Assembly: GCA_964550025.1 (NCBI GenBank)
Contig: CAZJYI010000221.1
Coordinates: 1-15,150, forward strand
Direction: 5' to 3'
Source: CAZJYI01 sp964550025
Lineage (GTDB): Bacteria; Verrucomicrobiota; Kiritimatiellia; UBA8416; CAYOBW01
DNA: 15,150 nucleotides
Both the position numbers and the translations under genes were made by a program. This document shows positions 5,583-13,138 of the stretch, one piece after another; positions within the stretch are counted from its first letter, which is position 1; each line of letters begins with the position of its first letter. Under the pieces are notes generated by a model. The model did no database searches. It was not told the DNA's origin and saw only the letters and a program-made list of their open reading frames with translations.

Positions 5583-7679
5583 CTAAGGCGTGTCAGTTTC
5601 CTTCTCTTGGCAAGCGGCGACGTCTTCCGGGGTGACGTGGCGCTGGAAGCGGACGCGTTCGTAGCGGAGCAGCCAGTCGGCATGGTGCGCCGTGGCGGGG
5701 TGGGCGCTGACGCGGCCGTGGAAATCGCGAATGGTCTCGTGGGGGCGGCGCGTGATACCGTGGCGCCGCAGGCGTCGCTCGACACGGCGCCGCAGCCGTT
5801 CGAGCCGCCGGCGGCAAGGATCGGTTGAGCGGCGGTGGTGCGGCGCATGCCGGCGGCGGCGCCACAGAAACAGGACGAATCCCACGCACACGATCCCGGT
5901 TGCCGGGATGGGATGGGCAAGGAACCACCTCCACACGGACAGGACCGCTTGGGTGACGGCGATCTGAAGGGTGCTCAGGCCGCCCGATTTGAGGAAAGCC
6001 CGTACGCGGGCGATCAGGAAGTGGAGCGCGTCCAGGAAACCGGCTTCGTACGCATCGGCGCGGTGCAGCGGTTGCCCGCTCGGCGGGGTTGCCTCGACCA
6101 GGAACCAATGATCGCGTTCGGGGTCCAGCGCCTCGACCCAGGCATGCGCGTATGCCCGGCGGACGACCCAGTAGTTCCCCGTGGGGTGTTGCTCCGGGCA
6201 CACGAAACCACTGACCAGGCGTGCGGGGTAGCCCATATGTCGCATGCACATGCAGGCCACGGTGGCGAACATGCTGCAGTGGCCCTGGCGCAGGTCCCGG
6301 ACGAACTGGACGACGGGGTCATCACCTCCCGACTTCATGGGGACCCCCAGCTTGTAGCTGAAAGCCTTGTCCAGGTACTCGGCCAGTTTACGCGCTGCAA
6401 CGGGCGCCGGAGGGTAGGGGGCGGAACCTACCGCGGTGGCGACAAGCTGGCTAACGCAAGGGGCGATCCCCTGGGAGACGTCGAGGGCGGCGGCGTGGCT
6501 CTGCGTGTCCCGACCCTCATCGCGTGGCCGCGGGTAGTTGAATGCCTGCTCAACGTGACCGGTCCGCAGACAGATCTCGTATCCGCTTGGCGGAAGCCAG
6601 TCGGTGGCAACCAGGCACCCCTCGCGCGAGCCCTCGACCGAGTCGGCAAGGAGGCGAACCGCCCGGGTTGTCCCGGGTACGGGCAGGGCCTCATCGGCAT
6701 AGCCCGGGGCAGGCAGAACGCTCATGCGGGGGGGCGGCGTGTCTTCGGGCGTGAGCGCGGGCCAGGCGAACGTGCGCTTGATGGAGGCCCCTTCGCGGGT
6801 GACATCGTTGAGCGGGGCCGTTGCGCTGTCCCGGCGGGCGGTCCACTTTCCCCGCTCATAGCGCACGGCCACCGCGGTGCGCAGGTATCCGGGTGGGGTG
6901 GGAGATGCGATTCGCAGCACGACTTCGTGCTCCACCCTGCTGTTCGGCATCCAACTCTGCCAGAGGTTTGGTTCGCCCGGCGCCGTGACGGTACTCATCC
7001 AGGGGCGGATGAAGTTCACGAGGCCGACGCCGGACCTGCGATAGGCGCCGTGGACCGGTCCGCGTGCGGTGGCGGCCATTGCGATACAGAGCAGTGTGGC
7101 CGGGACGAGCACGCTCCACCTGGCGAAGCGGCGGCGGTCAGCGCCCCTATCACGGAGATGCCGGGGAGTGTGAATGGCGTTGATGCGTTGAGTGAGCAGG
7201 ACGAACAGGGCGAGCTGGGAAACGGTCAGGGGGAGTTGCCATGACGTCTCGTCGCCGGCGTGCGAAGTGCCCGCGATGCCGAAGAGGGTGGTGAACCACG
7301 AGGAGAACAGAATCAGGTGGAGAAATGCCCGGATCTGAACGAGGAAGGTCATGGCGATCCCTATGCCGAGGGCGATCAGGGCGATGCGCACCTGGATTCT
7401 CTCGATCGTCATCCCGCCTTCGGCTGGTGGTGTGGCGAAGACGACCATGGCCCCCGCGCACAGCAGGGTGATCCAGATTCTGGATCTTGCCGTGGGAGGC
7501 AAGGGGGTGCGAAGCAGCAGCGCGACGGCCAGCAGGATAGCGGCGGTAACCGCCGGGGCAGGCGAGTCCGTGAAGTACCCGATGACGATGGCCCCGACCA
7601 GGAGCATGGCCGTGGCAATGAACTGTAGTGCGACGTCCTTGGGCCGCGTCGCCCGTTTGTTGTGATGCGCGGCATTCAC
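5583..7679 (-). CDS. Membrane transglutaminase-like protein (TgpA family)
   Basis: The protein has 698 residues, with several transmembrane segments in the first 200 (for example ATAMLLVGAIVIGYF and ALFVLLTQ). An extracytoplasmic transglutaminase-like domain covers about 400-545. One more membrane segment follows (GIVCVGFVLFLW), then an Arg-rich cytoplasmic C-terminus. The Cys of the triad is C468 (RQGHCSMFA) and the His is H512 (YAHAW). The third position, normally Asp in a VDxTP context, is E529 (LVEATPP). Family members may be peptidases or cross-linkers at the cell envelope; none can be assigned here. The start is GTG at 7679, one base after the DUF58 stop, so translation is probably coupled. 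The order MoxR, DUF58, TgpA is a well-known conserved cluster. An unusually long Arg/His-rich tail (about 605-660) is notable. Confidence 0.92.
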   Translation of the reverse strand: MNAAHHNKRATRPKDVALQFIATAMLLVGAIVIGYFTDSPAPAVTAAILLAVALLLRTPLPPTARSRIWITLLCAGAMVVFATPPAEGGMTIERIQVRIALIALGIGIAMTFLVQIRAFLHLILFSSWFTTLFGIAGTSHAGDETSWQLPLTVSQLALFVLLTQRINAIHTPRHLRDRGADRRRFARWSVLVPATLLCIAMAATARGPVHGAYRRSGVGLVNFIRPWMSTVTAPGEPNLWQSWMPNSRVEHEVVLRIASPTPPGYLRTAVAVRYERGKWTARRDSATAPLNDVTREGASIKRTFAWPALTPEDTPPPRMSVLPAPGYADEALPVPGTTRAVRLLADSVEGSREGCLVATDWLPPSGYEICLRTGHVEQAFNYPRPRDEGRDTQSHAAALDVSQGIAPCVSQLVATAVGSAPYPPAPVAARKLAEYLDKAFSYKLGVPMKSGGDDPVVQFVRDLRQGHCSMFATVACMCMRHMGYPARLVSGFVCPEQHPTGNYWVVRRAYAHAWVEALDPERDHWFLVEATPPSGQPLHRADAYEAGFLDALHFLIARVRAFLKSGGLSTLQIAVTQAVLSVWRWFLAHPIPATGIVCVGFVLFLWRRRRHAPHHRRSTDPCRRRLERLRRRVERRLRRHGITRRPHETIRDFHGRVSAHPATAHHADWLLRYERVRFQRHVTPEDVAACQEKETDTP

Positions 7680-7680
7680 G

Positions 7681-9078
7681 CTAACTGATCTCGATGACCT
7701 TTCCGTCGAGGATATCTCGGGGTGCGAACACGCGGTCGATTCCCCGCGGTGAGGGAGCGGTACCGTGGTCGGCGCTCATAAGAAACACATGGGTGGCGAC
7801 GCCTTCGTGTCGAAGGTTCTCCACGGCCGCGCGCCGTCTCTCGTCCCAGTTCAGAACGAAGAAGACCGCGCTGCGGATCTCGCGCAGGTTCTGCCTGACG
7901 TGCGGCAGGACGCGATCCAAGGCGGGGCGCGAAACGGGCTCGATCCCGGCCAGAATGTCCAGCAGCGCCTGCAGGAAACTGAAGCGTCCGTCGCTCCGGA
8001 AGTGATAGACCTTGCGGCCGGCGGCAAAGAACTCGATGAGATGGTCGCGGCGCGCCATGTAGTCGGCCACGGCGGCAAGCAGGCTCACAGAGGATTCGAA
8101 CAGATCGTGGCGTCGCTTCTGCCGCGCGGTGAGGTGTTGCAGTCTCTCCAGGTTGCTGTCCCAGCGCCGGGCCGGGGGGAGATAGGTATCCAGAATGAGC
8201 GCGGTTCGGCTCAGGCACTGATCTTCATACTCCTTGACGACAGGAACTCCCAGGCGGGCCCAGGAGCGGGAATGCAGGTGGCGGGGATCGTCGCCTTCGC
8301 GGTACTCGCGGCAACCGCGAAAGTCGTGGGCCACAGAGGCGCGATCCACGATCTGCAGTCCGGCGGCGTCGCTCCGTTTTCCAAACGCGATTCCGATGTG
8401 TGCGATCGGCGTGAACTGCGGAAAGACCCGCAGGTGCCGGGGGGTGCGGACGAAACGTCCCATGCGCCATAGGCCGAACGGGTAGGTGGTGTCGTAGCGC
8501 AGGATGGGCATGCGGTAGACCCCTCTGCTCGAGACCAGTATGTTGCCGTGCAGTTCTACCTGCCGGCCCGGTTCCAGTGCCGCGATGCTGCGTTGCCATT
8601 GCTCGTGCTGCATGCCGAACGGTAGCGGCAGCCTGTCGATGTGAACATCGTAGGCCGTACGCCGGCCGTGGTTGGTGCAGGTGTACAACATGCGGATGTG
8701 CGATCCCGCCATGGCACGCGGCGGGAAACGGCAGTGCACTTCGAGCCGCGGGCGGAACCAGGGCTGCAGGAGCAGATGCACGGCGACCAGTGCCAGGGGG
8801 ACCAGGGCCGCCAGCAGTGCCGGACTGTCGGGGCCGGCCGGGAGACAGTAGGGGATGGATGCCGTGAACAGGGCCAGGAGAACCAGGCAGGGCAGGGGAA
8901 CGTGGGTAACGCCGATCCGGATCAGCCGCAGGGTGAGAAGACGCAGACCCCTTGCCCGCGGGGCGCGCCCGCTTTCCCGTTGCCCGAAGACGTCGTCGTA
9001 CGAACGCCACCCTCTCCGGCGGCGCGGCCGCTGTGGTTTGCCAACGTGCCAATCCCTTGCATTCTGTGGAGGTTTCAC
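7681..9078 (-). CDS. DUF58-domain membrane protein
   Basis: The protein has 465 residues. A charged, Arg-rich N-terminus of about 55 residues precedes two hydrophobic segments (about 60-80 and 86-105). The DUF58 signature is at about 252-286: DFRGCREYREGDDPRHLHSR followed by SWAR and VVKEYED, close to the family pattern ReYxxGDDxRxIhWxxSAR. A von Willebrand A-like fold follows, beginning at TALILDTYLP. DUF58 proteins are partners of MoxR ATPases in a cluster with transglutaminase-like proteins, thought to act in envelope or protein-complex assembly. The start is GTG at 9078; AGGAG lies only 2 nt upstream, which is unusually close, so a nearby alternative start is possible. A repeat element fills the 160-bp gap to moxR, and the stop lies 1 nt before the transglutaminase start. 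Confidence 0.93.
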   Translation of the reverse strand: MKPPQNARDWHVGKPQRPRRRRGWRSYDDVFGQRESGRAPRARGLRLLTLRLIRIGVTHVPLPCLVLLALFTASIPYCLPAGPDSPALLAALVPLALVAVHLLLQPWFRPRLEVHCRFPPRAMAGSHIRMLYTCTNHGRRTAYDVHIDRLPLPFGMQHEQWQRSIAALEPGRQVELHGNILVSSRGVYRMPILRYDTTYPFGLWRMGRFVRTPRHLRVFPQFTPIAHIGIAFGKRSDAAGLQIVDRASVAHDFRGCREYREGDDPRHLHSRSWARLGVPVVKEYEDQCLSRTALILDTYLPPARRWDSNLERLQHLTARQKRRHDLFESSVSLLAAVADYMARRDHLIEFFAAGRKVYHFRSDGRFSFLQALLDILAGIEPVSRPALDRVLPHVRQNLREIRSAVFFVLNWDERRRAAVENLRHEGVATHVFLMSADHGTAPSPRGIDRVFAPRDILDGKVIEIS

Positions 9079-9130
9079 ATCTCCTGTCCCAGCTTCTCTC
9101 TTCCCAATCGTAATCCACTCCTCGCACGGT

Positions 9131-9180
9131 TTACAGGATCGACGGGATGGGAGGGGTTATCCTGTAGATCCTGTTGATCC
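9131..9180. repeat. ATCCTGT-type intergenic repeat, imperfect inverted repeat
   Basis: TTACAGGATCGACGGGAT (9131-9148) is followed after about 10 bases by ATCCTGTAGATCCTGTTGAT and CCCGTCC, its imperfect inverse. The right arm is a direct repetition of the 9-mer unit GATCCTGTW. Similar ATCCTGT/ACAGGAT strings are familiar as dispersed intergenic repeats in several environmental bacteria; that is recollection, not a search. It interrupts the moxR-DUF58 junction without touching either frame. Confidence 0.75.
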
Positions 9181-9238
9181 CGTCCAATATTCCCGCCTTG
9201 GTTGCGGCCGTGCCGCGCTGCGTGTCCCGGCCTCGGCA

Positions 9239-10219
9239 CTACACGGGGGGGCGGATCGCGCGAACGATGGACTCGACGACCTGCTCCGGTGTTGTTCCGG
9301 CATGCACGGCCTTGAGACGCAGGCGCAGCCGATGCGCCAGCACGGGTACCGCCAGCCTGCGGACGTCATCCGGGATAACGCAGCTTCGCCCGTCAAGTGC
9401 GGCCAGTGCCTGGCTTGCGCGACCGAGATCGAGCAGGCCCCTCGGACTGGCGCCGAGCTCGACGTCGTCGTGCGTTCGCGTGCGGTGCACTATCTCGCTG
9501 ACGTAGTCGAGTACGCTGTCCTCCACATCAACGGTGCCCGTATGTCCCTGCGTATCAAGAACTTCGGTTGCGCTGATCACCGGCTTCACGCGGTCCACCG
9601 GATGCCCCTCGGTCTGCATGCGGAACACGTCCTGCTCATTCGCACGGTCCGGATAGCCGAGTGCCAGCTTCATGCAGAAGCGGTCAAGCTGTGCATCCGG
9701 AAGCGGATAGGTGCCGTTCTGCTCGACCGGGTTCTGTGTAGCGACCACGATGAAGGGCGGGGGGAGCCTGTGGGTCTGGTTGTCTATGGTGACCTGGCGC
9801 TCGCACATGGCTTCCAGTAGCGCCGACTGGGTTCGCGGGGAGGCCCGGTTGATCTCGTCAGCCAGCAGGACATGAGTGAAGACGGGGCCTCTGCGCAGGT
9901 GAAAGTCGCCGTCTCGAGGCGAATAGACGGCGCCCCCGATGATATCGGTGGGTAGCAGATCGGGGGTGAACTGGATGCGCTGGAACGACACGTCCATGCA
10001 GCGCGCCAGCGCCTTCATCAGTGTGGTCTTGCCCGTGCCCGGCACGTCTTCGAGAAGGATGTGCCCGCCGCTGAAGAGCCCCACCAGGAGCAGGCGAACC
10101 TGGTCGCCCTTGCCCCGAATGACCGTGTTCAATTGCTTCTCGAGGCGCTCGACAGCCTCGCCTGCGTAGCCCGTGGCGCGGCCCTCCGCTTTGGTCCCGG
10201 TATGCTGTGTGTCCGGCAT
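9239..10219 (-). CDS. MoxR-family AAA+ ATPase
   Basis: The protein has 326 residues, the usual MoxR length. Walker A is EDVPGTGKT (57-65). Walker B is LLADEINRA with D121 and E122. Sensor 1 lies in VVATQNPVEQNGTYPLP with N162. The motif GASPRGLLDL marks the C-terminal lid. MoxR ATPases act as chaperones that use ATP to assemble or activate partner complexes. Those partners are often VWA-type proteins such as the DUF58 protein encoded next. AAGGGAG lies 7 nt upstream of the ATG. It is the first gene of the MoxR, DUF58, transglutaminase cluster, with a weak candidate promoter at 10278-10306. All catalytic motifs appear intact. Confidence 0.96.
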   Translation of the reverse strand: MPDTQHTGTKAEGRATGYAGEAVERLEKQLNTVIRGKGDQVRLLLVGLFSGGHILLEDVPGTGKTTLMKALARCMDVSFQRIQFTPDLLPTDIIGGAVYSPRDGDFHLRRGPVFTHVLLADEINRASPRTQSALLEAMCERQVTIDNQTHRLPPPFIVVATQNPVEQNGTYPLPDAQLDRFCMKLALGYPDRANEQDVFRMQTEGHPVDRVKPVISATEVLDTQGHTGTVDVEDSVLDYVSEIVHRTRTHDDVELGASPRGLLDLGRASQALAALDGRSCVIPDDVRRLAVPVLAHRLRLRLKAVHAGTTPEQVVESIVRAIRPPV

Positions 10220-10277
10220 GACAGTGCTCCCTTCACGTGCTGGTTCTCCCTAGAACGCACAAGACATGCGGAGTCAG

Positions 10278-10306
10278 ACTCTAGAGCAACCGCGCGCCTG
10301 AGGCAA
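10278..10306 (-). promoter_or_regulatory. Weak candidate promoter for the moxR cluster
   Basis: On the minus strand TTGCCT (10306-10301) and TAGAGT (10283-10278) have 17-nt spacing, each 4/6 to consensus. A palindrome ATGAAC-G-GTTCAT at 10314-10326 lies just upstream and could be an operator. Both are short enough to arise by chance. Confidence 0.33.
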
Positions 10307-10322
10307 ACGCTCAATGAACGGT

Positions 10323-10733
10323 TCATGTTGCCCGCGTCAGGGCGTCGGTCCTCGGTGGTAGTTTCGGGGGCGGGCAGAGGGCCTTGAGCACGCGCAGGGC
10401 GCGCTGCGACACCTCGGGGTCGCCGTGACGGCGCCTGCGATTCATGGCCGAGCGGACCAGGTTGCGGTGGTCGGCGTCCTTCTTGCCGATCGCAATCAGC
10501 CGGCGCGTGGCCTTCTCCCTCGTCCAGTACCCTTGCGCGGCCAGCTTCGCGGTCAACGCGTCGACGGACACGGCGGCACGTCCGCCGATCGACACCGCTG
10601 CGGTGGGCGGAGGACGCAGCGCGCGGGGTGGCCGGCGTTCCTGGCCCGCCCTTGTCGCCGCGCAGCACAGAAGGGCGAGCATGCCTGCCCATGCGCCTGC
10701 CGCGTACGCTTTCGGTATCCGCCATACCCGCAT
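10323..10733 (-). CDS. Small secreted protein with HEAT-like helices
   Basis: The protein has 136 residues. Residues 1-29 look like a signal peptide (basic MRVWRIPKAY, then an Ala/Leu-rich core ending near ATRAG). The core, about 57-118, has two amphipathic helical stretches with the look of HEAT repeats: LAAQGYWTREKATRRLIAIG and DPEVSQRALRVLKAL. Such short HEAT-like exported proteins are common in planctomycete-type genomes; no enzyme activity is suggested. The ATG at 10733 lies 7 nt after the stop of the upstream secreted protein, with GTGAGG 5 nt before it, so the two are probably co-translated. The C-terminus is Pro-rich. Function unknown; it may be a protein-binding scaffold for its neighbour. 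Confidence 0.72.
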   Translation of the reverse strand: MRVWRIPKAYAAGAWAGMLALLCCAATRAGQERRPPRALRPPPTAAVSIGGRAAVSVDALTAKLAAQGYWTREKATRRLIAIGKKDADHRNLVRSAMNRRRRHGDPEVSQRALRVLKALCPPPKLPPRTDALTRAT

Positions 10734-10740
10734 GGATGCC

Positions 10741-11529
10741 TCACCGCTTCAGCACGAACGGGAACTCCTTTTCGATGATTCCCCCGGCAACCGTCACCCT
10801 GAGGCGAATCACTTCACTCTTGAATGCTATGTTCGACCGGCGCGTGCTGCCCATCGTCATGGCGCTGGCCGATGTTGAGCCCACCTCTTCGCCTTCGTCG
10901 TTGTAGCCCCTGGTGCTTCGCAAGAGCGTTTCATCTCCCTTGTATGTAAAGGATACGTCTTTCCCGCTGAGTTTCTTCAGAACAATGGTTGCGTTGGCGC
11001 ATTTTCGCGTCTTGTCCTGGTCGGCGGCGGAAAGCTGCAGCGTCTCCACTCCGGTGGGCACGCGGAGGAAGAGCGTACCTTCGATGGCCGCAATGTCTTC
11101 CGGTTTCGTCCCTGGCTTCAGGTGAATGCTGCGATTGGCCGTGTAGTTGCCGAATCCCTTAGCCTCCTCGGTGAAGGTCATGGACTGGAAGAACTCCGAG
11201 TCCCATTTCTCGGAATTGAAGACGTCCTGTTTCGCCCGGTTCCAGACGTGTGTCACGACCAGGCGTCCCGCGTGCTTGTCGCCGATGTGCGGGAGGTCGG
11301 CCACGCTGACCTTGAGCTGGAATCGCGGATCGTCGTCATCTTCCCAAAAGCTCTTCACCTCGACCGCGACGGGGCCCGCCGGTGGGTGGCGGAAAGCGAT
11401 CTCGCTGGCGGCAAGGAGCTTGTCGAACTCCGCCCGGACAGCCGCCTCGGGTTCGGCGACGGTCCGGCCGGCCGGCAGCGATACACACGTGAGAGCCAGC
11501 AGCGCAATCGTGATACCTCTTCTTCTCAT
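10741..11529 (-). CDS. Secreted protein of unknown function
   Basis: The protein has 262 residues when read from the ATG at 11529, chosen because AAGGAGG lies 4 nt upstream and a clear signal peptide begins there (RRR, then ITIALLALTCVSLPAG, cleavage near TVA-E). I do not recognise the family. The mature part is rich in short beta-strand-like stretches (RFQLKVSVADLPHIG, TLFLRVPTGVETLQLS, VIRLRVTVAGGIIEKEFPF), fitting one or two beta-sandwich domains. The motif GTLFLRVPTGVETL resembles pieces seen in other envelope proteins of unknown role. There is one cysteine in the mature protein (CANATIVL), so no internal disulfide. It is paired with the HEAT-like secreted protein, 7 nt apart. Confidence 0.82.
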   Translation of the reverse strand: MRRRGITIALLALTCVSLPAGRTVAEPEAAVRAEFDKLLAASEIAFRHPPAGPVAVEVKSFWEDDDDPRFQLKVSVADLPHIGDKHAGRLVVTHVWNRAKQDVFNSEKWDSEFFQSMTFTEEAKGFGNYTANRSIHLKPGTKPEDIAAIEGTLFLRVPTGVETLQLSAADQDKTRKCANATIVLKKLSGKDVSFTYKGDETLLRSTRGYNDEGEEVGSTSASAMTMGSTRRSNIAFKSEVIRLRVTVAGGIIEKEFPFVLKR

Positions 11530-11571
11530 GGTTCCTCCTTCCACCGTCTGTGCCACGTCATTCCGCGAGTG

Positions 11572-11650
11572 CCGCCGGCATTCCTGCCGGTGAACCGTAC
11601 CGCCGGCATTCTTGCCGGTGAACCGTACCGCCGGAATCCGTCCGGCGGGA
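11572..11650. repeat. 28-bp tandem repeat with GCCGGCA hairpins
   Basis: Two 28-bp copies (11572-11599 and 11600-11627) differ at one base, and a degenerate partial third copy starts at 11628. Each unit contains CCGGCATTCYTGCCGG, a 6-bp stem with a four-base loop; the third unit keeps a shorter CCGGA/TCCGG stem. It lies upstream of the secreted-protein gene and downstream of the archaemetzincin stop. It has no spacers, so it is not a CRISPR array. Confidence 0.85.
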
Positions 11651-11711
11651 GCCCCCGACCCCGATGCCGGACGGACAACCGTCTACCCCCGGGAGCCGGC
11701 ACACCGAGGAT

Positions 11712-11732
11712 GCGCGGACCGGACATCCGCGC
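11712..11732. repeat. 7-bp perfect hairpin after the archaemetzincin gene
   Basis: GCGCGGA (11712-11718) and TCCGCGC (11726-11732) are perfect inverse copies around a 7-nt loop. It sits about 27 nt downstream of the archaemetzincin stop codon. No T-run follows on the minus strand, so intrinsic termination is unlikely, though the stem could protect the mRNA 3' end. Confidence 0.5.
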
Positions 11733-11758
11733 CACTGTCACCCCGCAGGAGCGGTGGG

Positions 11759-12679
11759 CTACGGTCTCGGCTGTTCTTTTCCGCCCAATGCCGTTGCCGA
11801 CTTCTTGAAGAAGCGCGCCTCTTCCTTCAACCCGTTCTTCTCGCAGAACTTCTCAAGCTGTCCATAACGTCTGACAGGGTCCGCCCCCGTAGCCCACCAG
11901 ACCTTGGCTACGCATTCAGGGCAGAACCATACGGGACGGCGGTCGGATTCCTCGCGGTGATTGCTGCCGCACATTCCGCATTCATACAGGATGCAGTGCT
12001 TCATGGAAAACATGTGCCCGGTTTCGTGCACGGCCGTCTTGATCGTTCTCCGCAGACACAGCCGAAACGTGTCTTCACTCTCGTCGGGATCGCCGTTGCG
12101 GTAGATGGACCAGACGCCGACACGCTCACGCAGAGACGCCTGTCCGAAGACGAAGTTCCAACCGGCTCCCGGCCAGAGGTCGGACGCCGTGAATGCCAGG
12201 TAGGCTACCGCATCGTCGGGGAGACGCGGTTCGAGCACGTCGTGCAGTACGTAGGTGCTGAGAATCTGCCGCATGCCCCAGCTCGGATGCTTGCGGCGCG
12301 CTTTCTGCGGTATGACCGATAGCGGGAGATCCTCCCTGACAACGACGGAGGTGTTGTAGAAACTACCCATGAACTCCGACGTCAGCGACACGATTCGGCG
12401 TTGCGAGTCGGTGAAATCCCCGAGCGGCTGGATGTATATGACACGGCGTTTTGCCGCCAGCGTCACGGGCCGGCTGGCGACGTACTGCTTGAAGGTCTGC
12501 CCGTTTTCGCGGTGCTGGGCCAGCCAGTCGTGCGGCCCCGGCTTCGTGATGGTCTTATGCAGGGGACGCAGTTTGCGGATCAGGGGCACGCATCGCCCGG
12601 CATCACCACGGTCACCGGCCTTTACGGCCAGCCCCGCGGCAAGGGCGAGAGGCAGGAAGATGACGTAGGCCGTGTGCAT
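11759..12679 (-). CDS. Exported archaemetzincin-like zinc metalloprotease
   Basis: The protein has 306 residues from the ATG at 12679, where a signal-peptide-like start begins (MHTAYVIFLPLALAAGLAV). Archaemetzincins follow HExxHxxGx3Cx4CxMx17CxxC. Here the catalytic zinc site is H218, E219, H222 and H228, with C229, C234, M236 and a CPEC pair C253/C256. The position expected to be Gly is S225, and the Met-to-CxxC spacing is 16, not 17. The family cleaves short peptide substrates; biological substrates are mostly unknown. Residues 75-200 fit the conserved N-terminal part (RVIYIQPLGDFT, SVVVREDLPL, VAYLAFTASDLW). Bacterial homologues are usually cytoplasmic, so secretion is notable. The preferred start drops a 58-residue upstream extension that has no signal. 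Confidence 0.88.
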   Translation of the reverse strand: MHTAYVIFLPLALAAGLAVKAGDRGDAGRCVPLIRKLRPLHKTITKPGPHDWLAQHRENGQTFKQYVASRPVTLAAKRRVIYIQPLGDFTDSQRRIVSLTSEFMGSFYNTSVVVREDLPLSVIPQKARRKHPSWGMRQILSTYVLHDVLEPRLPDDAVAYLAFTASDLWPGAGWNFVFGQASLRERVGVWSIYRNGDPDESEDTFRLCLRRTIKTAVHETGHMFSMKHCILYECGMCGSNHREESDRRPVWFCPECVAKVWWATGADPVRRYGQLEKFCEKNGLKEEARFFKKSATALGGKEQPRP

Positions 12680-12761
12680 AACCACGGCATCCTGCAACAC
12701 CCAAGGGGCGGGGGCAAGGCGAATCGCGACCAAGTGTGGAACGGCCGTAGGGAATCGTGAT

Positions 12762-12789
12762 CCGTAATCGTCCGCCCGTAATCGTCCGC
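12762..12789. repeat. 14-bp tandem repeat
   Basis: CCGTAATCGTCCGC occurs twice head to tail without mismatch, preceded by a degenerate copy (ATCGTGATC). It resembles the GTAATCG-type low-complexity repeats scattered in some environmental genomes. It lies 83-110 nt upstream of the archaemetzincin start, so it could overlap its promoter region. Confidence 0.7.
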
Positions 12790-12812
12790 CGGAAAGGGGA
12801 AGAGTCGGTTGA

Positions 12813-12938
12813 CCATACGATGAGAAGCACGTTGACGTGTACACCATGATCAACCTCTCGCAGGTCGTCTACGTCAACGTCAATGACTACGGCGCGGGCA
12901 AGTATCGCCTTCACATCAAACTGGCGAAGGCCGAATGA
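12813..12938 (+). pseudogene. Coding-like plus-strand remnant of unknown gene
   Basis: Between a TGA at 12810-12812 and a TGA at 12936-12938 the plus strand reads 41 codons without interruption. The peptide looks real rather than random: it contains KHVDVYTMINLSQVVYVNVN and then DYGAGKYRLHIKLAKAE. It alternates hydrophobic residues as in beta strands and uses GC-ending codons (GTC, TAC, AAC, AAG). The only ATG is at 12846, giving 30 residues, with no ribosome binding site. I do not recognise the family. It could be the 3' end of a gene whose front was deleted, or a chance frame. It would be the only plus-strand gene here. Confidence 0.4.
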
Positions 12939-13077
12939 GGCCGAGCAATCGAGTCGACGCGGAAGGGAGGCGCATGGATTCGGCGAGGCGTTCGAGAGGG
13001 GGAGAACTGCCTGTGGTTCAGCGGCAGTCGAAAGGGCTGAGGAGCACGGGGACGAACTGGAATTGGCGCCCTCCGCA

Positions 13078-13111
13078 GTCCCGATCCCCGTCGATGGACC
13101 GGGATCGGGAC
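13078..13111. repeat. 11-bp perfect inverted repeat
   Basis: GTCCCGATCCC (13078-13088) is inverted perfectly as GGGATCGGGAC (13101-13111) around a 12-nt loop. No T-run follows on either strand. It is in the non-genic gap and is more likely repeat-derived than a terminator. Confidence 0.7.
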
Positions 13112-13138
13112 GCGAGAGCGGTGTGGGCGAGGATAGCC

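Noticed and set aside
5835..7244. A 469-codon plus-strand frame opposite the transglutaminase gene
   Set aside because: No domain or ribosome binding site. The minus-strand gene has catalytic motifs and membrane segments.
8225..9127. A second minus-strand frame overlapping the DUF58 gene, possibly a frameshift
   Set aside because: The DUF58 frame is continuous with its signature intact; the other frame is Arg/Pro-rich shadow.
11572..11650. A possible CRISPR array
   Set aside because: The units are immediately adjacent with no spacers, and there are no cas genes.
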